NCBI RefSeq assembly: GCF_003046185.1
Contig: NZ_PZZL01000003.1
Span: 372,001 to 436,000, forward strand
Direction of reading: 5' to 3'
Source: Phreatobacter oligotrophus
GTDB taxonomy: Bacteria > Pseudomonadota > Alphaproteobacteria > Rhizobiales > Phreatobacteraceae
Length of the DNA stretch: 64,000 bases
Both the position numbers and the translations under genes were made by a program. Below, piece after piece: positions 21,420-30,935 of the stretch. The notes under the pieces are model-generated. The model was given only the letters and a program-made list of their open reading frames with translations, made no database searches and was not told where the DNA came from. Position 1 is the first letter of the stretch; every line of letters begins with the position of its first letter.

Positions 21420-22418
21420 TCACTCGGCCTTCTGCGGCCGCGCCATCAGCTGAACGATGGCCTGGTCGACATCGATCATGCCACCCAGCACCGCATCCAC
21501 GGCCTCGGCGATCGGCATGTCGACGCCGGCCGCCTTCGCCTTCTCGACCAATATCTCGGCCGTCAGCGCGCCTTCGGCAAGCGCTCCCTTGCCGGAGAGG
21601 AGGTCGAGGCCCTTGCCCTCGCCCAGGGCGTGGCCGAGGGCGAAATTGCGGGACTGCAGGCTCGAACAGGAGAGGATGAGGTCGCCGAGGCCCGAAAGGC
21701 CCATCAGCGTCTGCGGCTTTGCGCCGAAATGGGCGCCGAAGCGGCTGAGTTCGGCAAAGCCCCGCGCGGTGATCGCTGCGGTGGCACTGGCGCCGAGCTT
21801 GCGGCCCGCGACGATGCCGGCGGCGATGGCGAGCACGTTCTTGGTGGCGCCGCCGATCTCGACGCCCCGCACATCGGTGGTGTGGTAGAGCCGGAAGGTC
21901 GGCGAGGCGAGGGTCTGCGCGATGCGCTGCGCCACCTCCTCATCACCGGCGGCGACGGTCACCGCGGTCGGCAGCGCCTTGTCGATATCGGCGGCAAAGC
22001 TCGGACCGGACAGCACGGCGGGCACGGCGTTCGGCGCCGCCTCCACGACGACGTCCGACAGGAAACGCCCGGTGCCGCGCTCGATGCCCTTGGCGCAGAT
22101 GACGAAGGGCGTCCCCGCCGGCAGCAGGGGCGCCGCGGCCTGTGCCACGGCCCGCAGCGCCTGGGCCGGGACCACGACGAGGACGAGATCGGCGGCGATT
22201 GCCGCGGCAAGGTCGGTCGTCGCCGCCACCCGCTCGTGAATGACCGCGCCGGGCAGGCGCTTCGCATTGCTGCGCCGCTCGTTCACCTCGGCGACGAGGG
22301 CCGCATCGCGGGCCCAGAGCGTGACGGCCGCGCCCGCCCGCGCCGCCACATTGGCGAGCGCCGTGCCGAAGGCGCCCGCCCCCAGCACACCGACCTTGGC
22401 CACGCCTGCACCTGCCAT
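21420..22418 (-). CDS. gpsA: Glycerol-3-phosphate dehydrogenase [NAD(P)+]
   Basis: A 332-residue enzyme with the N-terminal nucleotide-binding GAGAFGTALA, the segment ICAKGIERGTG, SGPSFAADI, and the catalytic Lys in VEIGGATKNVLAIAAG. It reduces dihydroxyacetone phosphate to sn-glycerol 3-phosphate for membrane lipid synthesis. It lies 16 bp after tsaD on the same strand, the common tsaD-gpsA order. ATG 22418 has GAGG seven bases upstream; ATG 22427 is an alternative. Length agrees with the family. Confidence 0.95.
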   Translation of the reverse strand: MAGAGVAKVGVLGAGAFGTALANVAARAGAAVTLWARDAALVAEVNERRSNAKRLPGAVIHERVAATTDLAAAIAADLVLVVVPAQALRAVAQAAAPLLPAGTPFVICAKGIERGTGRFLSDVVVEAAPNAVPAVLSGPSFAADIDKALPTAVTVAAGDEEVAQRIAQTLASPTFRLYHTTDVRGVEIGGATKNVLAIAAGIVAGRKLGASATAAITARGFAELSRFGAHFGAKPQTLMGLSGLGDLILSCSSLQSRNFALGHALGEGKGLDLLSGKGALAEGALTAEILVEKAKAAGVDMPIAEAVDAVLGGMIDVDQAIVQLMARPQKAE

Positions 22419-22434
22419 CCGCCTCATGCCCCCA

Positions 22435-23517
22435 TCACGCCTTGGCCCCGAGCCGGCCGGACCCGATCGTCGCCGCCGCGGCATCCAGGGGCCAGCGGGC
22501 CCGCGGCGCCACGTCCAGCGCATCGGTGAGGCCAAGGCCAAGGCGCTCGGCCCCGGCCCAGGCGATCATCGCGCCATTGTCGGTGCACAATTTCGGCGGC
22601 GGCACGACCAGCGGCAAGCCCACCGCCTCTGCGGTCTTCTGAAGCACGGCGCGCAGGGTCTGGTTGGCGCCCACCCCGCCGGCCACCACCAGCGCCGTCG
22701 GCTCGCCGTGGCGCTCGCGGAACAGGCGGATGGCGACGCGGCAACGATCCGCCACCATGTCGGCCACCGCCGCCTGGAACGAGGCGCAGATGTCGGCAAT
22801 GTCTTTCTCGGTCAGCGCTCCGGACGGATCGCGCAGGCCATCGGCGGCAATGCGCACCGCCGTCTTCAGGCCCGAGAGCGAGAAATCCGGCTCAGGGCGG
22901 CCCTGCAGCGGACGCGGGAAGGCGAAGCGCCTGGGATCGCCGCCGGCTGCGCGGCGCTCCACCTCGGGCCCGCCCGGATAGGGCAGGCCGAGGAGCTTGG
23001 CCACCTTGTCGAAGGCCTCACCGATGGCATCATCGATCGTCGTGCCGAGCTTGGCATAGGCGCCGACGCCGGTAACGGCGAGAAGCTGGGTATGTCCACC
23101 GGAGACCAGCAGCAGCAGGAAGGGGAAGGCCACGCCGTCCGTCAGCCGAGCGGTGAGGGCATGGGCCTCGAGGTGATTGACCGCCACCAGCGGCTTGCCG
23201 AGCACCAGGGCCATGGCCTTGGCCGTGGTGAGACCGACGAGAACCCCGCCGACCAGGCCCGGACCACCCGCCGCCGCCACCGCGTCGAGGTCGCCGGCCT
23301 TGGTGTCGGCCTGGCGCAGCGCCTCGGCCACGACACGGTCGACCACCTCGACATGCGCCCGCGCCGCGATCTCCGGCACCACGCCGCCATAGGGCGCGTG
23401 ATCCTCGATCTGTGTGCGCACGACATTGGACAGGATCGTGCCCCGGCCATCAGCGCCGACCCGCACCACAGCCGCCGCCGTCTCGTCGCAGGTGGTCTCG
23501 ATGCCGAGGACCAGCAT
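22435..23517 (-). CDS. tsaD: tRNA N6-adenosine threonylcarbamoyltransferase
   Basis: A 360-residue Kae1/TsaD protein. It has the ASKHA start [16 protein letters not shown], the metal-binding HLEAH motif, SGGHTQLL, and [12 protein letters not shown] near the C-terminus. With TsaB, TsaC and TsaE it makes the t6A37 modification of ANN-decoding tRNAs. It is divergent from hemC, a gene pairing conserved in many alphaproteobacteria, with 95 bp between the starts. Confidence 0.97.
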   Translation of the reverse strand: MLVLGIETTCDETAAAVVRVGADGRGTILSNVVRTQIEDHAPYGGVVPEIAARAHVEVVDRVVAEALRQADTKAGDLDAVAAAGGPGLVGGVLVGLTTAKAMALVLGKPLVAVNHLEAHALTARLTDGVAFPFLLLLVSGGHTQLLAVTGVGAYAKLGTTIDDAIGEAFDKVAKLLGLPYPGGPEVERRAAGGDPRRFAFPRPLQGRPEPDFSLSGLKTAVRIAADGLRDPSGALTEKDIADICASFQAAVADMVADRCRVAIRLFRERHGEPTALVVAGGVGANQTLRAVLQKTAEAVGLPLVVPPPKLCTDNGAMIAWAGAERLGLGLTDALDVAPRARWPLDAAAATIGSGRLGAKA

Positions 23518-23612
23518 GGGCCTCACGGGCTCCCTCCCCCGCCGGACGGCGGGACTTCCGGTCCGCCGATCCGTCGTTATGATCAACGCCCCGCCTATCA
23601 CCGGACCTTCCC

Positions 23613-24542
23613 ATGGCGCAATCGCCCTTCCTTCGCATCGGCACCCGCGGCTCGGCCCTGGCCCTGGCCCAGGCCCATCTCGTCCGGCGCCTCCTCGCCC
23701 GGGCGCATGGCGTCGGGGAGGACGAGATCGCCGTCGAGATCATCAAGACCAGCGGCGATGCGATCCTTGACCGGCCGCTGTCGGAAGCCGGCGGCAAGGG
23801 CCTCTTCACCAAGGAGATCGAGGAGCAGCTCCTCGATGGCCGCATCGATCTGGCGGTCCATTCCTCCAAGGACATGCCGACAGTGCTGCCGGACGGGCTC
23901 GGCCTCGTCTGCTTCCTCGAGCGCGAGGACGTGCGCGACGGCTTCATCGGCCGCGCCTCGCCGACCCTCGCCGACCTGCCGAAGGGTGCGGTGGTGGGCT
24001 CCTCCTCGCTCCGCCGCCAGGCGCAGATCCGCCGCGAGCGGCCGGATCTCGACGTCGTCACCTTCCGCGGCAACGTCCAGACGCGCATGGCCAAGCTCAA
24101 TGCCGGCGAGGTGGCCGGCACCATGCTCGCCATGGCCGGCCTCAACCGCCTCGGCATTTCCGGCGAGGTGACCGAGGTCATCGCGGCCGAGCGCTTCCTC
24201 CCCGCCGTGGGCCAGGGCGCCATCGGCGTCGAGACGCGGCTTGCCGACACCCGCACGCGCGACCTGCTCGCCCCACTCGACCATCGCGCCACCGCCATCG
24301 CGCTCGCGGCCGAACGCGCCTTCCTCGCCGTGCTCGACGGCTCCTGCCGCACGCCGATCGCCGGCCTCGCCCGCATCGACGGCAGCTCCATCGCCTTCAC
24401 CGGCGAGATCCTCAGGCCCGACGGCAGCGAGAGCCATGTCGCCAGCCGCGCCGGCACGGTGGCGGACGCCGAGGCCCTCGGCCGCGATGCCGGCGCCGAA
24501 CTGAAGGCCCGCGGCGGACCCGGGTTCTTCGGTCACGCCTGA
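23613..24542 (+). CDS. hemC: Porphobilinogen deaminase (hydroxymethylbilane synthase)
   Basis: A 309-residue enzyme with [13 protein letters not shown] at the N-terminus, the substrate-binding Arg-rich segment [24 protein letters not shown], and the dipyrromethane cofactor Cys in [11 protein letters not shown]. It joins four porphobilinogen units in haem synthesis. Its stop overlaps the hemD start by one base (TGATG), so the two are coupled. Confidence 0.97.
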   Translation: MAQSPFLRIGTRGSALALAQAHLVRRLLARAHGVGEDEIAVEIIKTSGDAILDRPLSEAGGKGLFTKEIEEQLLDGRIDLAVHSSKDMPTVLPDGLGLVCFLEREDVRDGFIGRASPTLADLPKGAVVGSSSLRRQAQIRRERPDLDVVTFRGNVQTRMAKLNAGEVAGTMLAMAGLNRLGISGEVTEVIAAERFLPAVGQGAIGVETRLADTRTRDLLAPLDHRATAIALAAERAFLAVLDGSCRTPIAGLARIDGSSIAFTGEILRPDGSESHVASRAGTVADAEALGRDAGAELKARGGPGFFGHA

Positions 24543-25282
24543 TGCGCGTGCTCGTCACCCGCGCCGAGCCGGAGGCTGCGCGCACCGCGGCAGCCCTGGC
24601 GGCACGAGGGGCCGAGGCGATCATCGCGCCGCTGTTCGCCGCGGAGCCTGTCGCGGCGGAGATCAGCAGCGACGGGCTTTCCGGCCTCCTGGTGACGAGC
24701 CCCCGGACGCCGCGCTTGCTCCCCTCGTCGCTGGTCGCGGCCCTGCGTGACCGGCCTGCCTATGCGGTGGGTGACCGCACCGCGGCCGCGTTGCGGGAGG
24801 CAGGCTTCAGCGATGTCCGGTCCGCGGCGGGCGATGTCGCGGATCTGGCAGGGCATGTCGCGGCCGAGGCCGGACCGGGCGCAACCTTCCTCCATGCCGG
24901 CGGCGAGGACCGGGCCGGCGATCTCGCCGCCGCACTCGCCCGGCACGGCGTCACCGTGCGCACCGCGACCCTCTACCGCATGGTCGCCGTGCCAGTGTGG
25001 CCGGCGGCGGCGCGCGACGCGTTCCTCAAGGGCGCGATCGACGCAGTGCTGCACTATTCGCCCCGCGCCGCAGTGACCTATGCCGCCCTCGCCATGGCGG
25101 AAGCATCGACAACCGCGGCGGCCCGCACCCCGCTCCAGGCCTGCCTGTCTCAGGCCGTTGCCGAGGCGCTGAACCCTTTGTCGCCGCCACGCGTTATCCT
25201 CGCCGCGCGGCCCGACGAGGCGGCCCTCCTCGCCGCGCTCTTTGACGCGGCCGGGTTGCCGGGGGGATCACCCGCGCGCTAA
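24542..25282 (+). CDS. hemD: Uroporphyrinogen-III synthase
   Basis: A 246-residue, low-conservation enzyme as expected of HemD: it opens [23 protein letters not shown], and has AVGDRTAAALREAGF and FLHAGGEDRAGDLAAAL, the two halves of the bilobed fold. It closes the ring of hydroxymethylbilane to uroporphyrinogen III. The identification rests both on these motifs and on its place between hemC and the mitofilin-like gene. HemE, the next enzyme in the pathway, is encoded at 54975-56006. Confidence 0.92.
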   Translation: MRVLVTRAEPEAARTAAALAARGAEAIIAPLFAAEPVAAEISSDGLSGLLVTSPRTPRLLPSSLVAALRDRPAYAVGDRTAAALREAGFSDVRSAAGDVADLAGHVAAEAGPGATFLHAGGEDRAGDLAAALARHGVTVRTATLYRMVAVPVWPAAARDAFLKGAIDAVLHYSPRAAVTYAALAMAEASTTAAARTPLQACLSQAVAEALNPLSPPRVILAARPDEAALLAALFDAAGLPGGSPAR

Positions 25283-25317
25283 ACCGAAGGCCTGTGGGGG
25301 CAAGCCGGAGACAACTC

Positions 25318-26826
25318 ATGGCCCATGACGACCGCCCGGGCGACGATCCGAAGCCCAAGCGCCGTGGCAAGGCCCCGATCATCACGCTGGAAGCGGCGGA
25401 TGTGACGCCTCCGGTCACCGATTCGGCCGGTGCCGAAGCACCTGCCTCCGAAACACCGGCGCTGGACGCGCCCACGACGCCGTCCGACGAGCCATCGGCC
25501 CCGGCAGAGGCTGAAACCGCGGCAAAGGAGCCCATCACGGCCGAGGCGACGGCGCCGGTCGCTGCGGAATCGACCGAGGCACCGACCATCGAGGCGCCTC
25601 ACGCCGATGCCGCCCACGCCGACACCATCGCGCCCGATCCCATCGTCGCGGCAGCCGAGTCTCCGCCGCCGCCCGCTCCCGCCGACCCGGCTCCGGCCTC
25701 GGGCGGCTTCGGGCGGCTGGTCGCTGCCGGCATTGTCGGCGCTCTGCTGACTGGCGGCCTTGGCGTGGGCGCTGTCTCCACCGGCCTCGTGACTCTCCCG
25801 GCCGGCGATGGCACGGCCCGCGACGCGCGGATCGAAGCGCTGGAGACCCAGCTCCGCCAGGTCGCGGCGCGCCCCGCCGCCACCCCGGCGCCGGCCGCCC
25901 CGGACCTCGCGCCGCTCACCCGCCGGATCGAGGCGCTTGATGCCGCCCGTGCGACGCTCGAAAGCCGCCTCGCGACGCTGGAACAGCGGCCGGCCGCCAC
26001 TGGCGGTACCGCAGCCTCCGGCGCAGCCGCTCCCGCCGTGGACCTGACGCCCCTGCGCAGCGAGATCGACAGCCTCAAGGCCGAGATCGCGCGCCTCTCG
26101 GCCCGCCCTGCGGACGCGCCGGCCGCGCCGGCCATCAGCCCGGCCGACATCGACCAGCGGATCGCCAGTGCCGTGACGGCGGCCCGAGACGCCGGCGAGC
26201 GCCGGATCGCCGAGCTCGACGCCCAGATCCGCGCCGCCCGCACCGCGCTCACCGAACTCGCCCCGAAGGTCTCCTCGCTCGAAACCTCCCGTGGCCAGGC
26301 CGGCGATTCCGGCCGCCGCGCCGCCCTCGTCGTCAGCCTCGGCGCTCTGCGGGCCGCGGTCGAACGCGGCCAGTCCTATGCCGCGGAGCTGCGCGCCGCC
26401 GCCGCCCTCGGCCTGCCGGCGGATACCGTTGCAGCGCTCGAGACCCAGGCCGAACGCGGGCTTCCCACCATCGCCGCCCTGACCCAGCGCTTCACCGCGC
26501 TGGCGCCGGAGCTGCTGAAGGCCGCCACCCCGCCTGCGTCGGACGGCTCGCTCCTCGACCGCCTCACCGCCAGCGCCCAGAGTCTCATCCGCGTGCGCCC
26601 GGTGGGTGAGGCGGCCGGCGACGACGTGCCGACCGTCATCGCCCGCATCGAGGCCAAGCTCCGCCGCTCAGATCTCGCCGGCGCCCTCGCCGACCTCGAC
26701 AAGCTGCCGGAACGGGTGAAGACTTCCACCGCCGCCTTCGCTGCCGAGGCGCGGGCGCGGCTCGGCGCGGACACCACGCTGCGCCGCCTGTCGGCCGAGG
26801 CCGCCACCGCCATGGGCGGGGGCTGA
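25318..26826 (+). CDS. Mitofilin-like inner-membrane protein (alphaproteobacterial Mic60)
   Basis: A 502-residue protein: a hydrophilic Pro/Ala/Thr/Glu-rich N-terminus of about 125 residues, one membrane helix (about 130-152), a long Ala-rich coiled coil with repeated IEALD, LESRLATLEQ and IDSLKAEIARL patterns, and a C-terminal helical domain. This is the layout of COG4223/mitofilin proteins, the bacterial relatives of mitochondrial Mic60, which shape inner membranes and crista junctions. Its place between hemD and hemY is the known alphaproteobacterial order. ATG 25318 was chosen because a GGAG lies nine bases before it. Confidence 0.88.
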   Translation: MAHDDRPGDDPKPKRRGKAPIITLEAADVTPPVTDSAGAEAPASETPALDAPTTPSDEPSAPAEAETAAKEPITAEATAPVAAESTEAPTIEAPHADAAHADTIAPDPIVAAAESPPPPAPADPAPASGGFGRLVAAGIVGALLTGGLGVGAVSTGLVTLPAGDGTARDARIEALETQLRQVAARPAATPAPAAPDLAPLTRRIEALDAARATLESRLATLEQRPAATGGTAASGAAAPAVDLTPLRSEIDSLKAEIARLSARPADAPAAPAISPADIDQRIASAVTAARDAGERRIAELDAQIRAARTALTELAPKVSSLETSRGQAGDSGRRAALVVSLGALRAAVERGQSYAAELRAAAALGLPADTVAALETQAERGLPTIAALTQRFTALAPELLKAATPPASDGSLLDRLTASAQSLIRVRPVGEAAGDDVPTVIARIEAKLRRSDLAGALADLDKLPERVKTSTAAFAAEARARLGADTTLRRLSAEAATAMGGG

Positions 26827-26836
26827 GGAGAGCAAA

Positions 26837-28465
26837 ATGGTTCGCGTCGTCCTCTTCCTCGTCCTGCTCGGGCTGCTGGCCTTCGGCGCCGCCTGGGTCG
26901 CCGACCAGCCCGGCACCGTCTCCATCGTCTGGCTCGGCCGGCACATCGAGTTCGAGGTGCTCACCGGCATCGTCGCGCTCGTCGCCGCGGCGGCCGTCGC
27001 CATGGCCCTGATCGCCATCGCCAAATGGCTGCTCACCAGCCCCGCCATGGCGCGCCGCGCCATGCGCCGCCGCCGTGCCCGCAAGGGCAGCGAGGCGGTG
27101 ACCCGCGGCATCCTCGCGGTTGGCGCCGGTGATCGCCGCGCCGCCGAGCGCCACGCCCATGACGCCGAGAAATTCGCCCCCGGCCAGCCGCTGACCCTGC
27201 TGCTCAAGGCGCAGACCGCCCAGCTCTCCGGCGACCGTGGCGGCGCCGAACAGGCCTTCCGCACCATGGTGGAGAGCCAGGAAACCCGCCTGCTCGGCCT
27301 GCGCGGCCTCTATGTCGAGGCCCAGCGCCGCGGCGACCAGCCGGCCGCCCGCGCCATTGCCGAGGAGGCGGTCAAGGACGCGCCCTCCGCCGCCTGGGCG
27401 AGCCAGGCCGTTCTGGAGAGCCAGACGCTCGCTGGCGACTGGGATGGCGCCCTGACCAGCATCGAACGCCAATATGCCGCCCGCACCATCGACCGGGAGA
27501 AGGCCAAGCGCCTGCGCGCCGTCCTCCTCACGGCCAAGGCCATGGCCGCCGAGGACCACGATCCCGCCGGCGCCAAGGCGCTGGCGCTCGAAGCCCACGG
27601 CCTCGCCCCGACCCTGGTGCCCGCCGCCGTGGTGGCCGGCCGCCTCCTCGCCGCCGATGGCGATGCCCGCAAGGCCTCGCGCGTCCTCGAAGCCTCCTGG
27701 AAGGCGACACCGCATCCCGACATCGCCGAGGTCTTTGCCCATGCCCGGCGCGGCGATTCCCGCCTCGATGAGTTGAAGCGCGTCGAACATCTCGCCCGCC
27801 TCGTGCCCTCCCATCCCGAGGGCGCCATGGCCGTGGCCCGCGCCGCCATCGATGCCGGCGAGTTCGAGCGCGCCCGCAAGGCGCTGGAACCGCTCGTCGC
27901 GGACAGCCCGACCCAGCGCGCCTGCCTGCTCATGGCCGAGCTCTCCGCCAAGGACGGCGGCGACCATGGCCGCGCCCGCGAATGGATGGCTCGCGCCCTG
28001 CGCGCCGCCCGCGACCCGGTCTGGACTGCCGATGGCCAGGCCTCGGATGTCTGGTTCCCCGCCTCCCTCGTCTCCGGCCGCCTCGATGCCTTCGAATGGA
28101 AGGTGCCGGTGGCGGAGATCGGCGGTCCCGTGCTGCAGGTCGACGATGTCCTCGCCGACCACCACGAGAGCGAGCAGCCGGCGGTGATGATCGAGGCGCA
28201 AGCGGTGGAGGCCAAGACCATCGAGGCCGTCCCGGTCACTCCCGAGGTCGTGCCCGCGCCGCCTGCCGAACCCGTCGCCGCGCCGGCTCCTGCCGCCGCA
28301 ACGACCCCCGCCGAGGCCGAACCGGCAGCGCCGCAGACCCTCGTCTCCGCCCAAAAGCCGCGCCCGGTGCCCACCGAGACGGTGTTCCCGATCGCCCGGC
28401 CCCCGGACGATCCGGGCCCGGACCTCGCCGCCAAGCCGAAGCGCGCCTCGCTCTTCGGCGGCTGA
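26837..28465 (+). CDS. hemY: HemY-family membrane TPR protein
   Basis: A 542-residue protein with two N-terminal membrane helices (VVLFLVLLGLLAFGAAWVA and ALVAAAAVAMALIAIAKWLL), the HemY_N signature GTVSIVWLGRHIEFEV, and TPR-like helical repeats to about residue 430. The last 110 residues are low-complexity Pro/Ala/Glu. It is the proteobacterial HemY associated with haem genes, distinct from the protoporphyrinogen oxidase of the same name. It lies 10 bp after the mitofilin gene. Confidence 0.93.
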   Translation: MVRVVLFLVLLGLLAFGAAWVADQPGTVSIVWLGRHIEFEVLTGIVALVAAAAVAMALIAIAKWLLTSPAMARRAMRRRRARKGSEAVTRGILAVGAGDRRAAERHAHDAEKFAPGQPLTLLLKAQTAQLSGDRGGAEQAFRTMVESQETRLLGLRGLYVEAQRRGDQPAARAIAEEAVKDAPSAAWASQAVLESQTLAGDWDGALTSIERQYAARTIDREKAKRLRAVLLTAKAMAAEDHDPAGAKALALEAHGLAPTLVPAAVVAGRLLAADGDARKASRVLEASWKATPHPDIAEVFAHARRGDSRLDELKRVEHLARLVPSHPEGAMAVARAAIDAGEFERARKALEPLVADSPTQRACLLMAELSAKDGGDHGRAREWMARALRAARDPVWTADGQASDVWFPASLVSGRLDAFEWKVPVAEIGGPVLQVDDVLADHHESEQPAVMIEAQAVEAKTIEAVPVTPEVVPAPPAEPVAAPAPAAATTPAEAEPAAPQTLVSAQKPRPVPTETVFPIARPPDDPGPDLAAKPKRASLFGG

Positions 28466-28520
28466 GGCGGCCGGCCGGCGCTTGCCCGCCGGCCATGGGC
28501 CATGAGATAGAGAGCGCGCC

Positions 28521-28597
28521 GGTCCCGTAGCTCAGCAGGATAGAGCAGCGGTTTCCTAAACCGAAGGTCAGGGGTTCGAATCCCTTCGGGACCGCCA
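28521..28597 (+). tRNA. tRNA-Arg (anticodon CCT)
   Basis: A full cloverleaf: acceptor arm GGTCCCG pairs with CGGGACC, the anticodon loop TTCCTAA reads CCT (codon AGG), the T arm contains GGTTCGAATCC, and CCA is encoded at the 3' end. It follows hemY by 55 bp. The DNA downstream is gene-poor and holds decayed fragments, as is common beside tRNA genes used as integration sites. I found no second copy of its 3' end. Confidence 0.97.
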
Positions 28598-29053
28598 AAG
28601 ACCTTTGATATTGCCGGGAAAAATCGGCCGTTCCGCCATTTGCCCTAACGGCGTTTCGGCTTGGCGCCGGCTCCCCAACGCCGTCTTCACCACTGGTCTG
28701 AACCTCCGCGCCCCCTCGCGAAGGAACGAGGCTCTACAGGGGTCTGCCGTTGGGCCCGGATCGGACGGTAGTGTCTGGTCCCGGACCATCGCGGACAGGG
28801 CGCCAGGATGATGCTTCGCCTGGCCGGAGCCCGCGCGAGGGGGCGCCCCTGTCTCGATCGCCTGCGTCGCGGTGGGGGTGGCCCGCTCAATCGCCGAATG
28901 CGGGGGGTGATGGTGTCCCACCGCGCCGCTCGCCCCACAGCAAGGCACCAGCAAAGCGCTCAACGGTCTTGCGGCAGACGGCTGACGTGCAACAGGGAGT
29001 CTTGATCGCAGCTGATCTGGCCTGACTCCGCGGTGATCAACGGCATCCAGGTG
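28598..29053. other. Gene-poor stretch after tRNA-Arg
   Basis: About 450 bp without a supportable gene. Short open frames exist on both strands, but their translations are rich in Arg, Pro and Gly without domain-like patterns, and one merely reads through the tRNA in antisense. No terminator or repeat is clear. Given the decayed genes that follow, this is probably eroded DNA. Confidence 0.6.
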
Positions 29054-29881
29054 TTACGATAGTCCAGCTATAGATGGCAGGGTATGCAGATCGATTGTTC
29101 CGCTTGGCTCATAGCTTCCGACCACCCGAACATCCTCGTTTGTCTTGGCCAGCGCATGAAAGAACTGCCGCGCCACTTCATGGGTATGGGTATGCCAGCC
29201 TTGACCGACGAAATGGATTAACTCATCGAGCTCATCAAGGCGCTTGGCAATCGCTTTGGCATGTCGCGCCTGAAAGACGCCTCCCGGTACCGTGAGGAGA
29301 ACCAGGACCAGCAAGGGCTCTTCGGGCAATGCGCCCCATAAGCCGAGGCGCTCAGCCACCGTCGGCTGTCGCCAAGCCGGGTCGATAATGCGGGCTTCAA
29401 GGAACGGCAGGCTCTTGATGGCGGACAGACCAGGGTGCGTCTCGTCGAACGCCACGGGGCGGCGGACATATTCATACGCGATCGGAGCGCCAATCATCTC
29501 CGCAACGCATGAACGCCAAAGGCGAAAGTGCTTTTCGTTGCCCCGCATCCAGGACGGTTCGAAGAAGCTATCGAGACGCGGGTGGCTTGCATGATCGACC
29601 ATTGCGGCAACACCATCATTGATGTCTGCGCGATTTCCAACAGCGTTTGCTCGAAACCGGCTTGATCTGCGGTCATGGCATCGCTGGCGGCGTTCGCCCC
29701 GGTCACCAAATGCCGGGCAGGCCAAAAGTGCGGTTCGAGACGATGGGCGGCTAAGCGCAGCCCTTCGGCAGTGCAGCATAGCGTATTTTCCGTTACGGAA
29801 TGTCCCGCTTCCCGGCCCGCGCCGCCACGGTAGTCTCATCCCTGCGCTCCGACTGATGTGCCTGCGTTCGTCGAGGGTCAT
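29054..29881 (-). pseudogene. Frameshifted hypothetical gene
   Basis: The frame at 29054-29602 encodes a protein-like sequence (MVDHASHPRLDSFFEPSWMR ... LDELDELIHFVGQGWHTHTH ... RVVGSYEPSG). Upstream of about 29650 the plausible coding frame shifts: there the other minus frame reads HFWPARHLVTGANAASDAM and TADQAGFEQTLLEIAQTS. A second shift seems to occur near 29835, where it would join to MTLDERRHISRSAG. So one gene of about 270 codons appears broken by two indels. GC is visibly lower than in flanking genes, suggesting foreign origin. I do not recognise the family. An intact 182-residue gene starting at 29602 is the alternative. Confidence 0.45.
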
Positions 29882-30284
29882 GATCGACCTGCGACGGTTG
29901 GGTCGCGGCTTTCAAGCTGCTTCGCCTTTGGCCGTTCGATGCGGTCCATCGCGTTCAGTTCAGCGAAGCACCCGAAACTCTCAACGCGCACCCCGGTGAG
30001 GCTCCGATCCGATCCGGGCCTCCTGTGAACGAGGAGCTTCCATGCCCGGCAGTTCCATGCCTCCCCCGACCACAGTGTCGTCCGCCGCAAACCTGTTGGG
30101 AACGGCGCCATCATCCGCGGGCGATATGGCCCTCGCCCTCTTCTGCATCACCGTCCTGATCGTGGCGACGCAGTTCCCGGCGAATGGAACGACATCCCCC
30201 AGGCTCCGCCCCAAACGCGTGTCTCTTGAAGCCGTCCAGCCATTTGCCGCCACGATCGGCGTCTCCACGGCAAGCCGCTCGCCC
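29882..30284. other. Intergenic stretch without supported gene
   Basis: About 400 bp between the broken gene and the DUF3306-like remnant. An open frame on the plus strand starts at 30042 and could encode a hydrophobic segment (ALALFCITVLIVATQF), but it leads directly into the remnant and has no clear ribosome site. I see no RNA gene or terminator. Confidence 0.5.
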
Positions 30285-30935
30285 TCAAGCACGATGCCGG
30301 AGGTTCAGGGCCGGCCGCCATCCGTCGTTCCGGCCTGGCCGGCGCATCTCCCGCGGCTTCACGAGCTTCGTCCCGGTCAGCCCCTGTCGGCCTTCATGGA
30401 TCCGGCCGTGCCCTCGGCCGTCAGGACGGCGGCTCTGCGCCATATGTGGCAGCTGGAAGCGCGCCTCGGGGAAGCTGATCGGCCAGCAGGAGGGGAGGCG
30501 ACAACCGGCCTTGATGGAGATCCAGGCTTCGGCCCCATGGTGACACCGCCTGACATGGTGCAGGACGTTCACGCCACCATGGCGGGTGCTCTTCTCCAGC
30601 TCTACAAGATGCCGCGTCAGGAGGAGGATCCGGGAGCATCCAACCCTTGCTCCGTCAGGCTCGATGATCCAGCGCCGGGCGATCCTTGCCGGTGAAGGGA
30701 CGGTCCTGTCCGTCCATTCAAGGTCGAACGCGACACCGAGCGCCTCGCGCAGCGTCGGATAAGCGACTGTCTCGCGGCGGGAGGCGTTGAACCAGCCCTG
30801 CCCGCCAACCTCCCCCCAGTCGCAAAGCGCAGCCCAAAGCCCGTCCACCGCGATGGCGCCGGGCCGATAGGAACTGCGCGCGTCGCATCCGGTTAGCCCT
30901 GCCGACGAGGATTGATCCTCGAAGGAGGCGGACAT
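30285..30935 (-). CDS. Uncertain hypothetical protein, overlapping a remnant gene
   Basis: A minus-strand frame of 216 codons. Its first third is protein-like: YRPGAIAVDGLWAALCDWGE, GGQGWFNASRRETVAYPTL and REALGVAFDLEWTDRTVPSP, roughly 30650-30880. The remainder lies antisense to the DUF3306-like remnant and loses this character. The ATG at 30935 overlaps the start of the plus-strand microprotein gene, so the real start is probably further in. It may be a truncated gene of about 90 codons fused by chance to non-coding sequence. No family is recognised. Confidence 0.25.
   Translation of the reverse strand: MSASFEDQSSSAGLTGCDARSSYRPGAIAVDGLWAALCDWGEVGGQGWFNASRRETVAYPTLREALGVAFDLEWTDRTVPSPARIARRWIIEPDGARVGCSRILLLTRHLVELEKSTRHGGVNVLHHVRRCHHGAEAWISIKAGCRLPSCWPISFPEARFQLPHMAQSRRPDGRGHGRIHEGRQGLTGTKLVKPREMRRPGRNDGWRPALNLRHRA
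30342..30545 (+). pseudogene. Remnant of a DUF3306-family gene with frameshift
   Basis: The plus frame gives AHLPRLHELRPGQPLSAFMD, then PAVPSAVRTAALRHMW, which follows the DUF3306 pattern (LP-x-I/L-x2-L, x-FM-x-PGVP, RxAALRxxW). After about 30450 the match continues better in the next frame (KLIGQQEGRR), and PGFGPM, the usual family end, is back in the first frame. The N-terminal part is absent. Intact members sit beside formate dehydrogenase genes, none of which are here, so this is probably debris. The family call is from memory of its pattern. Confidence 0.4.

Noticed and set aside
28236-28598. Open frame reading the tRNA-Arg gene in antisense
   Set aside because: Its start (MAVPKGFEPLTFGL) is the well-known artefact made by translating the reverse of a tRNA.
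29494-29709. Phasin-like reading of the broken gene
   Set aside because: The segment TADQAGFEQTLLEIAQ is only loosely similar to phasin helices; too weak to name.
28521-30935. Integrated element bounded by tRNA-derived att repeats
   Set aside because: I found no second copy of the tRNA 3' end and no integrase, so an element cannot be delimited.
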